A stretch of 64,000 nucleotides of DNA. Origin: Ascaris suum. Taxonomy: Eukaryota; Nematoda; Chromadorea; Rhabditida; Ascarididae. The stretch covers positions 7,528,110 to 7,592,109 of the forward strand of contig CM024177.1 in assembly GCA_013433145.1 (NCBI GenBank), in the 5' to 3' direction. Numbering within the stretch: the stretch's first letter is position 1; each line of letters begins with the position of its first letter. The notes beneath the pieces are model-generated. The model searched no databases. It worked only from the letters and a program-made list of their open reading frames with translations, and had not been told where the DNA came from. This document shows, one piece after another, positions 25,729 to 40,959 of this stretch. Both the position numbers and the translations under genes were made by a program.

Positions 25729-27404
25729 TTTAGCACGGCCCAAACTCATCGCAATCGCTAGAAGGTCCACCGGTGAAACCTTTCCCCAAAGACAGTTTTC
25801 ACCCATCATTGAACACCCTATTTTCATTCCATCTGCGTCTCATTTATGTGTTTTGCATTCTTGTGAATGTTGTTGGTATTCTCTTTCAATATACTTAATA
25901 ATGCAACGTGACAGAGCTTTTTATGACCATCATATTCACTCCTCGCAAGCAATGTGTAAATAGCATTAGGGATTTATAAAGTATGGTTTTAAGCAAAAGT
26001 GAGTAACCGGCTATGAAGGCAGTTTGTGTGGATGCACTTGATGCAAAAACGAGAAGAAGATTGAATTCGTTCTTAGCGGATTTGATTATCTAAGCATCTA
26101 CAGAAAGTGCTCGAGAAGTCCGTTTATCTTGTAGGCTTGAAGGACAAAGGGAAGGTATATGTGCAAGAGAGGACAGCAAAATTCTATCGGTTTCAACACC
26201 GATTTTTTCAAAGAGGTTAGTTTGTGGGATTTTTGCAGATTTCACATTCATAAGGCTCATTGTGGTGATCGTGGTATTCGGTGTACAACAATGCATCAGT
26301 CTCTCAGCTAATTTCAAATAAGAATTTCAATGGGTACACTATAAACGATTGAGTGACTCCTAAGTCATCTTTCACATCCAGAAATCAACTTATTTTGCAG
26401 TGTGTGATGTTTCATTTTGCATAGGTTTGATCAAAGAGAAAGGTTGGAGTTTTGCAGATTTCTATGTGGGGTGGGAACGATTGAGGTGTGAGAGCGTAAT
26501 TTCACACCTTTAAACGTTATTCGGTAACTGAACTGCCTAAGCCGGTAAGCAGAATGGGAAAGTGCATGTCCTGCAAATTTTCCTATCACGTTTCCATCAC
26601 TGATTTGTTCTACTGATAGGCAAGTGTAATATGATTATTAGCGTAAATAACTTTTCTCGCAGGAAACAATTCGCTATTTCATTTTCTCTATGCTTAGAAT
26701 ATTCGCGCATGTTTTCGTTATTTTGTCAAATCATACACCTTTTGTATTTTACTGCGAAAGTTACCCTTCGAAAAGTTTACGTTTCCGATGATCATTGCAC
26801 AATTAGTTTGTAAGTCGATCAGCCACACTTTGAAGTAGCGATTTATAAAAGGACCGATTGCATATACTCGAAGAGATTAAAACATTGGCAGCGGTTGCGC
26901 TAAGTTTGCTTATGAGCAAATGGTCATTCGAATGAAAAACGTTGCCTAAAGAGTGCTGTTCTGAATGCTGCATTCAGTAGTATGGAGATTTTCATCGCCT
27001 ACCTTGTTATAAGCTGTTCCGGAATAATTGTTCACTTTGTTAGCGAATTCGCGGTAATCGGGAGTCGCTATTTCACTTTCTGACGTTTCGAGAATTAGCG
27101 TACTTTGGTCGCTGTTCGTTCGACCAATTCTCAGAAGTACAGTGCTTTGAAAGTTCATTTAGTCTGCTAGCTTCTGCAAATATGTCACCAATTCACTTAA
27201 CTCTGTTATTTCAGATTAACGGTGAACTGAGCTGATGCTGCATCATTTATAAAGCCAATAGATATTTAGAGTGTTGAAGACTATCCATCTTATAGCTTCT
27301 TTTTTAAAAGAAAGCTCTATGAGAGAAGCCGTCTCTCTCGTATACTTCTCCACCTTTTGAAATATTAAATCAACCTTGAGGATGGCGGAAATTATCCTGC
27401 AAAA
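25729..27404. other. Non-coding stretch
   Basis: AT-rich sequence without recognised genes, RNAs or repeats. Confidence 0.45.
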
Positions 27405-27695
27405 ATGGCGGACTGTTCTGCTTGGGAGCTATTTCCCGAATTTACTTATTGGCTGTCGATATTGGCTCAGCTTTATGAGATCCCATTTGATGAGTCATCT
27501 TATGTGTGGACGAGATGACGCTTGCAAGATGCTCCAGAGAGCTATCAAAGCGCTGCAACAACCTTTCAATCGTGCTTATTAACTTCGATTCACCTACTCT
27601 AGTAGCTTGTTGGCTTCTGCTTTCATAGCCAACATCAACGCCTCTTCATTATTTCGTTTTTTATGTGTTTGTTGTGCGTCTACATATATTTACTG
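27405..27695 (+). CDS. Candidate first exons of an unidentified gene
   Basis: AAAAATGGCG start context at 27405, then 33 codons (MADCSAWELFPEFTYWLSIL and on) to a GTGTGG donor at 27504. A second exon, 27629-27695, lies between a strong TGCTTTCATAG acceptor and a perfect GTGAGT donor, in matching phase 0. The second exon is open in all three frames, so the frame is not proven. No downstream exon was found. Another frame (27376-27582) is also open and is an alternative. Confidence 0.25.
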
Positions 27696-28439
27696 GTGAG
27701 TATGCCTATGTACATTCGTCTGCGTACGTGTGGAAGTCGTATACTTGAACCTAACGCGCGTTCTTTTGCTTATAATAAAATTGTTGCTACCGCAGTTATC
27801 GTTCTAATAGAATTACAGCTTTTGCGCATCCATAAATATTGGTATTTGTTTTTAATATGGAAATTGGCTACTCAAAACCATCGCTAATGACTGCTTGTAT
27901 ACCATACTCGTTATTAGCTACGTCTGTAAGTGATGTTTAATCTTACTGTTGTGCACTCAATGAGGCAAACATATAACATGTACTCTCGTAGCAACGATTA
28001 CTCTGAATATCAAGCTTCTTCATCGGTCGTCGGTCATCTCTGCCGAAGCTGATGATGAAACATTTCGACAAAGGCTTTCTATGCCAATGTATATTCGTTT
28101 TTTTTCCACCGAAATTCTATATGCACCTATGCGTGATTTATTCAGAAGTAAGTTGCACTTTAACGATTATTGTAGAGGCGATATTAAACTTCACAGTAAG
28201 AGTTGATCAAAGAAACTCAACATACTGCTTGTCTTTATTCCTTTCATTATTAATTCATGCCTACAATATATATGTTGCTATAGTTGGTATATTAAGCAGT
28301 GAATAAATCTTGTTATGCTAATTTACTGAACTATTGATAGTAATGGTTGATCCAGTGTTTAACTTAATGGATGGTACAGTGGCCAAAAAGCCACGTTTAG
28401 CAAATCTGATTCACCTAAAGGTTGATCGGCACATGCAGA
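27696..28439. other. Non-coding stretch
   Basis: AT-rich; nothing recognised. Confidence 0.4.
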
Positions 28440-28830
28440 CTTGAACGCATTAACCCATTCAAGCGCTTAACTTAAGCGCCACTGGCACTAACTGTTCGGA
28501 AATAATCTTTCTTTCCCTGCTCTTTAGAACTGCATCTGACCATTTTCCTTGCAAGGCCGAATGGGAGAAGGAGGTAAAGATGAATGAATAGCCCATTCGC
28601 GAGGTAAGGGGCGGTGATGACTCCTCTTTAGGGCCATGAGAGGAGACCCCGCATATTCTTAGATGCGTACTCGACCAGCATTTCAGCATTTCGCCACTGC
28701 TACCACGACAGGCAGGATACTGGAACTGAGGTAGCTGACGAGTTCATTTCGTCTCATCGAAGCTGTGGTCACAGAGCACAGAGACATCGGGAAGAGGGGG
28801 AAGGGAGGAGGAGAGGGGTACCACTTTTAA
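28440..28830. repeat. Higher-GC island, possible dispersed repeat copy
   Basis: About 390 bases clearly richer in G+C than the flanks, including CGCGAGGTAAGGGGCGGTGA and CCATGAGAGGAGACCCCGC, with no intact frame. The abrupt composition change suggests an inserted non-autonomous repeat. I see no clear terminal inverted repeat or target-site duplication. Confidence 0.35.
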
Positions 28831-31800
28831 TCTATGTGAATTGTTTTGAAAAGAAAAAGAAAAGGGGGGATTTCGGTCTTCATGCGCGCCTTCATAATCC
28901 AATAAATGATTTCCTAATGCGCAAGTCTAGAATCCATTTCAGAGAGTTCATTGGCATGATCTTTTCGACATCAAATTCGGTCATTAATTGATCAAAAAGA
29001 AAGAGAGATTTGGAATTTCTTTTGAACGTATAGCAATTTGTAAGGCAATTTGTATACGCTATAAAATGAATGAATACTTCAAGAAAAGAAAAGTTTGCTA
29101 AATCTTCTATGTTTATTTTCAAATTACCACTTTTAATCTGTGCGAATTGTTTTGAAAACAAAAGACACCTCGACATAAATCATACGACACAAGCGTCGAG
29201 ATTGCCATAAATGAATTTTTCTATGAATTTAAACATAAAGGAGATCTCAATTATGGGAAATATATAGTTATTTAACATATAGTTATAGTTATTTAAGGCA
29301 AAGACAGCGTTAAAAAATTTTATAAATATTTCCTTCTGAAGTAATTTTATAATAGAGTAAGTGGGACATTCTTTCCATCAAGTCTTGTATGACCTATCGT
29401 CCGGATTGATTTTGTTTCTTCTATTTTCTCATGGATTGCGATATTTTTATTCCTCTCTCATGTGCATTTTTGCGACAGCTAGCTGCCACGTATGCTAACT
29501 TTTTATCATTTAGTTAATGCTCTGTGATGCTTCTTCGTTCATAGTACATTTAACCTACAAAGGTGGAGAGGCTTGCCTTACATTGCGAGCTTAAACGTTC
29601 TATACAATGAAGCTTGGCTTATCCTGTTTCTGAGGCATTTCGTGAGCCCAACAATAGAGAGCGAGAGAGAGTCATGAAAGCCAGCCGTCATCAAATCATT
29701 TCCTTGCACTCGTGTATTATCCTAAAAGCATACTTGCTTGCGAGAGGGTAATAAGGAGTTGCGCTGAATTCAGTCATATAAATTGAAAAAAAATTGATTA
29801 ATAACCATAATAGGACCATTGAAAATCCATTAAGCAAATCCATTTTTCAAGAATTCATCCTCTTATCACTCTGCAACACCCCAACGTTATGTCTGTATTC
29901 AACACTTTCAGATCATTACTTGGTACTTCAAACTATGCAGTCTTCGTTTAGCTAAAGTATTCAACTTAAACGCAGGTATGATAACACGTATGATAACGTC
30001 TGGTAACGCTAAATTTCGATAGATATCTGGTGTGGCGATTGTGTTGGTTCTTGACGCCTTGCAAATAATGCTCGAGCATGGCGACGGTTGCTAACAATTG
30101 CATCACACATTACACGTTGCATAGAACAATAATAATAATATATGTAGACATCAGAAACGCGAATAGAAAACATATTTTACACAACCTTTCGACTATTACG
30201 CCAATATTAGGAGTACTTTAAGTGTATCGTATAAGCACCAAGCAGTGTAAATATAAATGAGCATTTCGAAGACAGAGTGGTAAAGCATCGAACATTGAGC
30301 GTCGATGAGCATCTGCTAATGTCACATTTGTGCATCGCAGTGCAATGGAAACGCGATAATCCTATAACACAACGAACACTGCTGATTGGAGCGTTCACAG
30401 AGAACTGTGCCATCAGATTTATGCTGATCTGATTCATTTTGAATGTCTTGCTAGCTATTAGCTATTGTTAGCTAGTTTTCTCGAATTGTGTCTTCTTTCA
30501 TTGGAACTCGTTTCTAATATCCTTTTTTTTTCGAGGATAGAATTGAACTACATTAGAAATAATATAAATGGATGGAATGCATCACTATTGTATATTGAGG
30601 ACAGATTCTTTGAATATCCGAATATTTCACTTCCTTTCGCAATTTTCTGAAATCCTTTAAGTGAATAATTTTGAAGTGATTATGCGTTATATTTATGTTC
30701 ATTTAATATTGCATTCGGTCAATCACTGCCTACTGTGTCAGATTATTTATTTCTTGAGCTTATTCTCGATTTCCTTATTATTTTATTAGGTTTTTCACGT
30801 TTTCACAGAAATCACTCCATAGTTGATCTCAATTGCGGAAGTGGTTTCTTTCACTTATACATCATAGAAGCATTTCTTCATTGATGCTGAAACCTGGCCA
30901 GCTGCGTACTCTTAGTGAGCCAAGATAAATAGCGGTCGTGGCTAGACAAGGGCGACTTATCAAGCTCAGCAGCTAACGAAGGCGTCCATGTTAAAGTCGG
31001 CAATTGCTTCGATCCGAACGTGCAGCACTGATGTTTCGACAGCTCGACACCACAAATTGAAAATTCCAAAGGAGACTTTCGAGCACGATGACTGACATTA
31101 CGTAAATGAATGGTGTTCATTGCATCTCAACATTTGATGACTCCTTGTTGTGCGCTTCTTTAAATTTGTTTTACAAACGCGAATTATAACGATATCGTCT
31201 ATATGTGTTTGTAGTGTATTTCACTTTATTTGTCTGCTAATCATTACCTGAGAACTAATGATGCTTGAACGATGAATTTCCCTCTTTACAATACGCATTG
31301 AATTGCAATATATCCGATCTCCTCTATTATATGTCAATTTCATCTTTAAATTTTAAAAGGAAGAATAGATATTTGAATCTGAGATTTAGTTTCAATGCAT
31401 TTTTGCGTTCAGAGCCAAAGGAAAGAAAGTTTTTTTGTGGAAATTCATACGGGAGATTGGATTAGTTTAACCATGTTGACATTATTCTGCGCATTCAATT
31501 TCTTTTGATAATTTCTGAAATTGAGTGATGAAGTGAGTGGAAGTAAATCCAATGTGGTGCTGCATACGGTGTGAACATACCTCTTTCGACTTTTCACATT
31601 GAATGGCCTATATTTTATGAATCGAAGTATGATTTATTTATAATCTTTAAAGGTTTTGTCTCAGGCTAACGATATTTATCATTCATTACTCATGGTCTAT
31701 AGGAATTTTCAGCTTCCTATATATTCGTTTTTTTTTCAGTGATTTTCAATCGTTTGGACACATTTCAGCAAGTTATGCATGAACTCGAAGGGAACTGATA

Positions 31801-32609
31801 AATTGACCGAAAATTAACTAATACCTGAAATTAATTAAACGATATGTTGATAAGGAAGAAGTAAATTGCGGTGTTGAAGTTTATATTGAGTTGGCGAAAT
31901 ATCGCAATTCCCCGGAATTCAATTCTCGTCCATCAATTCAGTGTGCCTTCAAATTCAGCTACCTTCTCCCTTCCTCCTCAAATTAAGTCCCACTTCAAGC
32001 TGACGTAGATAATGCCAACCTCCTGAGCTTCCGCTCTGCACAAGCTCACCAATTCAACTCCGCTTCGGAAATTTCACTGCGTTTAAGCTCCTATGCAAAT
32101 TCTTCTCAGTTTGTGTTCTTTATCTCCACTTCTTCACAATGACTTGTCAATGATTGCCTCCATAGTATTTCTTTTGTTAGTGCGATCGACCATCTTTACA
32201 GAAATAGAAATTGATTACCGAAATACAATATATGTCCACATATGCATGCAGTAATAGAGCAGTCATCACAACGCGATAACGACCCACAAAGAAATTCTCG
32301 AAGAAATTTTTGTTGTGCAACATGAGCAGATCACATAAAAGCAATCCATTCGGAAACGAGCATAACGCTGTTGCCTCTAAGTGACGAATTTCGAACACTC
32401 CACTGAACGTCGTTTCGTGCAGCCATTTGCATTGCAAACCTAATGATCTTTATTGGGTTTGCTATGCCTAGCATAAGCCACCTTCTTGTGCATAAAACGG
32501 CGTGTTCAGGACTGCTCTTTGATCACTTTGGAAGAGCCAGTTTTCGTAGGACCGTTCAAAATAGTTCCCGTCAATGGCGAGTCGGAATGCTACAACCTCC
32601 CATTATGAA
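28831..32609. other. Non-coding stretch
   Basis: AT-rich. Open stretches without ATG on the + strand near 30226-30431 and a minus ORF at 30878-31120 (containing LTWTPSLAAELDKSPLSSHD) have no recognised family. Confidence 0.4.
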
Positions 32610-32886
<277 letters not shown>

Positions 32887-33528
32887 CCTACCGTATTATA
32901 ATGTCTGCAGTGTTTATATTAATCTGTTTTACAGTGATATACAGTGATAATATGTGTATGCACTGCGATGGTAAATCGCTTCTAATGTAATGTGCTAGCA
33001 TCAGTCGGCTGTGAGCAATTATTTTCGCTTCATTCAGCAACTTGACATACTAATACAATTAGCTTGTGCGTTTTTAATAAAACATTCGACTCTCAAGATT
33101 AATGTAACCAAGAACGCGAGTGGAAACCGCCGAGAGTAAGTTAATGGGTTCTCTTCAAATTCACAATTGCTGTTTGAAATAATAAAGTGCAGCAAGAAAA
33201 CGTAATATCTTCTCAATATAAACGAAGGAAGAGCATCGATCAAGTTTCTGGAAATCAACATCAACTGATCGCTATTGCTGTTTCCAAGCGTGTGAACTTG
33301 GTTATCTCAATTCTTTGGGGCAGTATATTCAAATTTTTATGGCTTTTTGTAAACGTGCGTTTTGTAAAACGCAAGGCGATATTCGATTGCGTCTGAGCAT
33401 ATCTTCTCGATGCAAGTGCATTCTTCTGTCTGTCCATGTATCCGTCTGTCCGGTTTCACTTCGAGTACCGCTGTATGGAAGGTTGCGAAACTTGGTGGGG
33501 ATAATGTTCATTATACAATGATTTGCAG

Positions 33529-33605
33529 TACCAAGTCTACCCTCATCCAGCAACTTCAGAAGCACCTTTGGACATTCCAGCTGATCGCATTATTGCCTTA
33601 TATTG
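33529..33605 (+). CDS. Candidate internal exon, unidentified
   Basis: ATGATTTGCAG acceptor, then 25 open codons (YQVYPHPATSEAPLDIPADR at the start) and a GTAGAG donor at 33606. The frame stops at TAG just after the donor. No partner exon found. Confidence 0.2.
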
Positions 33606-34216
33606 GTAGAGCCGCAGAGTCGAATATTCTATAGTGAGTTTATACGGCTGCTGAGATAAGCTAGATTATGAATGTATTAGTGAGCAGTGTTTGTTGCTTG
33701 CAAAAGGGCACATCATGTTGGCCTCGCTTCTCTATTAGCTGTTGACTGCTTTAATTAGCGGAATTACGAAAGCGCACACTGTGTCGGCTCATGTGGCGCG
33801 CATTTCCATTTCATTCATTTGAAAGGAATTTTTCTTTTCATATTCTTAAAAGAGTTGCGTGGTCACTTTAAAGGTTATGCTCAGATCTGAGGAATATCCC
33901 TTAAAAATATCCGAACGTTGAAAACACCAATTCATTCGATGAACACAACAATTTGCTTTCTTTTTTTTTTGGATCACATGACTCTTTAATTTTCCTTCCG
34001 CAATAATCGTTTCCGGTTTCGCTCGATCGAGTTACGAACACTCCTTATATCCAAAAGAGGTATGACGCTTGATTGTAAGTACATTAGTGTCGATGAGCAA
34101 GATTTGCTCGAAATTACACATGAAAACTCGGTTTATAAAAAGCATTTGTGTTGTATATTTTTGGATGTGCTGATAAACATTCGAATACTCAAAAAGAGTG
34201 ATTTTTGAATTTTCAG

Positions 34217-34357
34217 ATGAAGAATCGCAAAATCACAAATGCAATCGTTTCGAATCTACCCTCGAGGGAGAGCGTTTTTCTTTGGCGGCGTAAAATTGCA
34301 CCATCCGTTGGTGAAGCTGCTTCAAGAGCACTTGATATTTTAAAAGGCCCCATTTGA
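34217..34357 (+). CDS. Candidate small ORF directly after an acceptor
   Basis: GAATTTTCAG is followed immediately by ATG, then 46 codons (MKNRKITNAIVSNLPSRESV and on; ends DILKGPI) to TGA. Acceptor-ATG adjacency is typical of trans-spliced nematode mRNAs. A second frame is equally open over much of it, so this is weak. Confidence 0.2.
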   Translation: MKNRKITNAIVSNLPSRESVFLWRRKIAPSVGEAASRALDILKGPI

Positions 34358-37300
34358 CATATAAATATTCATCCATAATCCTTTCTGAAGCCATAAAAAT
34401 CCTGTCCAGAGCATTATGGCAACGCCATGGCAGCAGCGCTCAGTAGGAGCCTATAAGGTTCTGCCGCAGTTTCCGACTGATGCATTTTGCAATTTTTTTT
34501 TTCGGCAAGCATATGTAAAAAATTAAGCTAATAGGTCGAAATTTGCTGCACTAATTTTTTGAAGAATTATATCGCAACACCGATTACCTGAATTTTTATG
34601 AGCTGTCTCACGTTACTTTTATGTGCATTTTATTATTGTTTTTTTTTTTCATTTTAACCAACTAGCACGAACTCTGCATTAGTAAACGTCACTAGTCATC
34701 AGGTGAAAATTTCCTTCCTCTAGAGATTCAGAAATTGAAGAAATAGAGTATCACCTCATACTAGCCATTACTGTGATCTGACACGCCAGCTAGTAAGAGC
34801 AACGAAGCGAGCAATTCTTCCTTGCGAAATTGTTGTCACAGGTTTTAGACGTTCACCACGAAAAGCATTCGCAGGTCATAAATAGAAACCTTCATAACTG
34901 TTTAACAGAAGGAAATTCGCAATAGAACGATTAGTAATTGACTTTGAAATTGGTGCAGAATTACTTGTACGTTAACATTAGGTGGTCGTTGGGATATCAT
35001 GTCATTGAACTAAGGCCTCATGATAGGTTATTACGCACTCTCAACATAATGAGTTATCGTGCATGGCAGATGCTAAGTTTTAGTTCAGCGTGCAGATAGA
35101 AAAAACGATGGTTCACTAAAATATCGAAATGCAATACTTGTTGCAGTAATTTGCCGCAGTAATGCCTGCTTAATTTTAAAAGTAGATCGTCAACGTGCAC
35201 TGGAAACTATATTGCTGTTCTATATTCAACTGCTGACTGATGGGTTGTCATTTTAGCTGAAGAAGTCAGCAAACTTTCCACCGATACATCCATAACAAAA
35301 GCACAGCGGCAATGGTAATTAATGCCTAACATGAAGAAGAAGTTTATTGCATATTACAAAAACCTCTAAATCGTTCCTTCATTGTGGTTTTCCTACTCGC
35401 TCTTCTCTGAAATTTCTTTTTCTTGCATGGTCGAATTTCTCAATAGTCTTCGTTGGCAACTATTATTTCCTATGACTCGTCTTTCACTTGCTTATTTGAT
35501 AGAACGTTTCGACTATACGTGTTGTTGCATACTTGATGTCTTTATTAGCTGGGAAGGTAAGGTAAGGTTCAAATCAAGTCATATAGTTAGTAAAGTCACA
35601 TTTATTGTTTGATTAAAATCAAGAATAACTCAACCGTTCATTATTTTTTTCATTTTTATGATGTTTTCTTAGTTTGATTCGCAAAAGCGCATTATGGCGA
35701 TATCGTACCTCTGTATATAGGTTTGCGTACACGCCTATTTGCCCTGAAGCTTTAACTTGCATATAACGACGTTACTTTCAGCGCAAATTTTTTGACATAC
35801 TTAAGGTTATTTCATCATATTCGCAAGAAGTTGTAAATATTTTAAGGCGCTGGAAAAGTTGGAAACAATTTGTGGAACTTTTGATCGGGTTTTCATTTCT
35901 CATTGACCCTATCAGAGAAACAATGAATCTGCAGAAGGTTTGTGCGAGCGATCGAATCGTTTCAAATACGAGAGAAGTTTGTGGAACTCGTCTTGTTGAA
36001 TCATGATGTAGAAAGTAGAAAGCGCATATCATATTCGTTCTTTTGGCATGCATTTGCATTTATTCAGTTTCATATCGAAAAAAAAAACTATATTTCAACT
36101 TCATTTTAGTGATAAATGGAGATGTACGGTGATTGCTGTAAGTAAATTACAAGTTTGACGTCCAATTTCACTCATTGATTGAGGCCGTGAAAATGTTTGA
36201 AGATATAAAAACTCATCGATTTCAATTTCATATAATGGGAAAAAGATAATAAAATTCAGTAGCACAAGTAAACTTTCATGAAAAATCATTCAAATGATTG
36301 CCAAACAGCATTGCATCTCTAAGTTGTCGAAAAAGGTATAGTTGCTAAGCTCTCAGCAATGATGACTCACTACCAGTGAAAAATTAAACATCGATGAGAG
36401 GACGAAATATCGACTTTTAATTCTCTTAAGGAACCAAAATAGATATTAGGGTAATCAGCTCGATCGTTGGTGTGCGTGTGTATCTGCTCATACATTTTTG
36501 TGCATGTGTACGTGAATGCGCACATGTGTCCATTCTGTAAGCCGAATTTTATTTGGTGATATATGAGGAAAGTTGACGTGTGGTGCAGCTTTCTTCTGGC
36601 CTTAGAGGTTCGCGAATAAATAATTTCACTGCGAGAAGATGGATATCGTTAAGAAATCAGAACTTTCCATTCACAACAAAAAAACACTTTATAATCAGTT
36701 GGAGATAGGCGTAGATTTTGAAGCAATTTACTAATTGTCTAAGGTGTCTTTCGGTTTCGTGAGTAATCCTGCAAGAGTGCTTTTTGATCTTTGCATGCTG
36801 TCCAATTTTGAACAGGGATCCTTTATCTCTAATGGTCTGTTGTAGGAAATGAATAGATTCCTTCGACATTTTCGGATAGAATCTGCGCAATCTAAGATAT
36901 TGTCTGCTCCCATAAATATTAGCAGTTTCCATTGGAGTTTGAAAATAGTACATATGAACGAAAAGATTCTTAAGTAAAGCTTTAAGATGACCTTTTCTTG
37001 AGACATAAATGTCGTCGCTAGTGCGAGAAGCCGGCAGTGATGAGTGGTAAGGAAAGAAAGGGCAGTGCCATGAATGAGGCCAGTGCTATAAAGGTTGACG
37101 TGTCTGCTTCCAAATAGACACTGTTTGATACAGTGGAATATTTGTCGAAATAACTGCCTCAACTAATATCGTTTCGATGGTCTATATTGACAACAAATGA
37201 TTGCAGAGAGCCACAATAATGAATGACAACCGACATTTGCGTTAATCATCGCAAAATTATTTATTAGAATTAATTTGACACATCAACTATGCAGAATTTT

Positions 37301-40300
37301 ACTCTAAAATTATTAAAACATTGTCTCATAGAGTGATTTCTCTATAATTTAGTGCTTTTTCTTACTTCCAATTATTTTTCTCGTTCATCTTTTAAATTTA
37401 TTCTTCATTTGATAAATTTGTCTAAGTTAGTAAATGAAATATGCTCTTAAATTCGCTGCTTAATAATGATGATGTGGAAAATCAGTTCTTTAAATGAACT
37501 AATTTCAAGTTGTATCAATTAAGAGGGCTTAAATTCTTTTACCTGTTTTCGGCTATTTATTTGCATATGAGTATTGGGTACAACACTTTAGGAGATGAAA
37601 TATCGGCAAATGAGTTCTCGCTCAACTTACAAGGGCGACGGATCGTGTTCCTCATATTCCATAATAAAACAATTTATGTATATACGCTGTTATAGAAATA
37701 GGGAAACAATTGATTAATTCATAGTGCAAAATATGCCCTCATATGGATGTCCATAAGTGTTGAGTGGTCGGCCTAATTTTATTAGGCAATTTCGGCACTA
37801 TGCTATGAAGGATTTTATTCAGCAGAGCCTTTAACTGAATATTTATTTCACCTTTTACGTGGAGCGTATATGCAGTCGTTCTAGTAAACGTATCTGCAGT
37901 CGTTCGGGTTGTGCTATTTGTTTCATTCGTTCGGAATTGCTATTAGCAAGTTGCCTATTTCATTGAGTGCTTGCATGTTGTGATCGCGAAAGTGCAGTAT
38001 GGAGATGCCCCGCAGCGATTGACGTTTAATCCAGAAATTTGTGCGATTATGAAACTTCAAAAGTTTGCGTAGTTTCTTTGAAAATTGTTGCACTCACCTT
38101 CGATCTTCGTCTCCTCCTCTCGGATCCGTAATCTGGACCGATTCATTATGTTTGAATTTGTGTAAATTATTTATATTCTCCTTCGTCTCGAAAAACGTGA
38201 TATTGAAGTTGACTGAAACATTTGACGATATCATATCATGCATTCATATCTGCAGATTTATACTCTTTATTTTGATGCATGTAAAAGAAAATTTGGAATT
38301 TTGCATAAGCTCACAAGTATTTTCCGAAATTGGGATTTATTGCAAGCTTAAGGACACTTGTATAAGAATCGTTTTGCAAATTTACAATTTATAGGTTTTC
38401 TTGCAAATTTACATCATTATAGCAATGATCGATTTGTTTGCCCATAGTTTCAACTCATAATTTTGCTATGATATGATCGTCAATGCTTGTATGCCTAGTT
38501 AAAGATCTCAATAGCTTTATAAGCAATAGATTAATATTTATTGGTTTTTAATGATTGCCACTTCAGTGTAGGAAAGAGGAATTTCCTCGTACTGTACTTG
38601 TTGAACTTTTTATTATTGCAGTCGAAATTCATTTTCACAGTCAGCCGACTGTCATAGGTGGCATTAACAATGGTTCCTCTATATTCTTGCTGGGCTCTCC
38701 ACTGCTTGATTATCTTTATCCTTGAGTACTGCATCAATCAAAATATGAGTGGAAAGTGTACCATCGAATAGCTGGGTTTATAATGCTGTGTGTGGGGGCT
38801 TTTGTTGATAAGTTACCCTCGAGCATTTTAGTCCAAGACTGATAATAGATCCAAGGCGTTAAATTTAAGGCTGATAATAAATCATTGGATATTCTCATTT
38901 TTGTCGTGTATTATGTGATATGCACGGAGCTAAAGAATCGAAAATCATAAAATAACACATTGCAGGGAAATGCTTTCGGTTGAATATGGAACAACAACGC
39001 AACGGCGCTTCTCCGAGCTTCCAATCATAGCAGGTGGGCTTATTAAATTTATTTCCGAACTAGTAACGAGATAATGTTTTTAGCATATTTTGCTCACTTA
39101 TAAAGGCTTGAAAATAATGCTGTTGATGTTGCGTTAAAATACTTTTATTCACTATGCTATTGATTTTTCATTAAAAACGGTAAGTGCCATTTCTAGTTCT
39201 CAATACAAGAGAATCGTAGACTATTCTTTTGCAGAAAATTTAAAAATTTTCCATTCTAAACCATGTCCACTTTATCCTTTGCAGAAGCTAGTGAATGCTC
39301 TTTTGCATCAAATTATCAGTGCAATAGCCGGGAAACTTTTTTCCCACCGTCCATTCCCTCTCTTTAAGAGGTTTTGAATTTTGCTCCCTTACTATGCTTC
39401 GTGAAATGTGAAGGGTTCATGATGCGTGAAATGTCTACGAATAACGAAATTTTTGTTCACTTTTCTTGTGGCGCTCATTTAGCAAATATGCAATATGTTC
39501 ATTGCATTTTTCTCTTGCAACTCTTGAAATGCTTTCTCATTTTTACGCTATTGTAAAAAAAACAGCCTGCCTTAAAAATTTTGCAAAAAATTTCCTGTAT
39601 TCATTGCAAAAAAGTTTAGTGTTTCGAAAAAAGAGTCATTTTAGATTTAATCTTATTCATGCGTAATGCGCTCATGCATTCCTCATTTTCATGTCTCGTT
39701 TTAATTTTCTTCATATGCACTACTTTAATATGAAGCCGAGTACTATCGCAATCTTCATTGATGGCAATCTTCACATCGAGAACAAAATTGAACTAAAATA
39801 TCCTTTACAAATTCTCTCTTGTCGAGTTATTCAGCACTTGAATGCATTAATTCCGCTAGCCTGTTTTCTAGCAATACGATTGAAAATTTCTGAGATTACA
39901 TCTTATAGAAATCCTGTGAATATTGCTTACCATTGCTGTGCGTTCCATTTAATTTTGGAGTGAACAGCTAGAATTTAAGTTGTCAACTGTCCTATATTAT
40001 TGACTATTGCCACAATTTCTTATTTTTTTTCTCGATATGTTTTTATTGCATTTCCTTATTGAATTTTGCAACAAGAAAATAACACTTCTATAGAATCCGA
40101 ATTGCTTTCATTTCAATAATGGTAACGCTTACAGTGAATCCTTAGACAACAGCTTCATCTGAGTGTTTCACTTTGATAACATTTATCCGCCATATAGATC
40201 AAGATTCATAGGCAAAAAACGATCACTTTCGTGTTGCATTTGAAAGATTAATAAAAAAATGAATCATTTTTTCAAGGGGATATGGAAGAAGAAAGATAAA

Positions 40301-40959
40301 TATGAAAATCTGAGTACTTTATTCAATTCATTTCTTGCTCATTTTTGGCGAAGAAATATTAGTTTTTCGAATGTTTTGACGTATTTGAGTGTACTTGCGT
40401 TGGTTATTTTTTTCTCAACCCAAGGGATATAACGATGAGATGCATTAAACTGCAATATGTGCAAGCTGCTGAAATAAAGAAATCGCCAATATTGACTTAC
40501 CAAAAAAAGAGAAATTTAAAGTGGAAATATTTTTGCGAATATCATATTAAAAAACATTTTATGAGATCTGTTGCCATAATTCGAATAAGTTTATTTATCT
40601 TTTTTTGAAATTTTTACTAGCCTATATTTTTTTCCATTATTGAGGAATGTTTTCAATGAGTTTAAATATTAAAATGCATATAGATTATCGAATTTAACTT
40701 AATATTGTGTTTTGAGAGTTATTGTTGAAGTTTCATCCACCTCTCTTGATTGGGACGATTTCGTACGTTTAATTCCTAAAAAGTGCATAAAGCATCAAAT
40801 CAGCGTTAAGTCAGTCAGTTCCGATGCTATTTATTGGCTTCAACATGAAATACTTGCTTAATTTGTTTCCTTTCGTAGCATACTTTACTTGAATCGACAA
40901 AGCATTCATTACGAATAAATTTCTCTTCATATCATTACCACTTCCGTTTAGCTGAAGTT
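34358..40959. other. Long AT-rich stretch without recognised genes
   Basis: Includes very AT-rich blocks (37200-37500, 40200-40700). Short ORFs on both strands show no domain or convincing splice structure. Confidence 0.5.
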
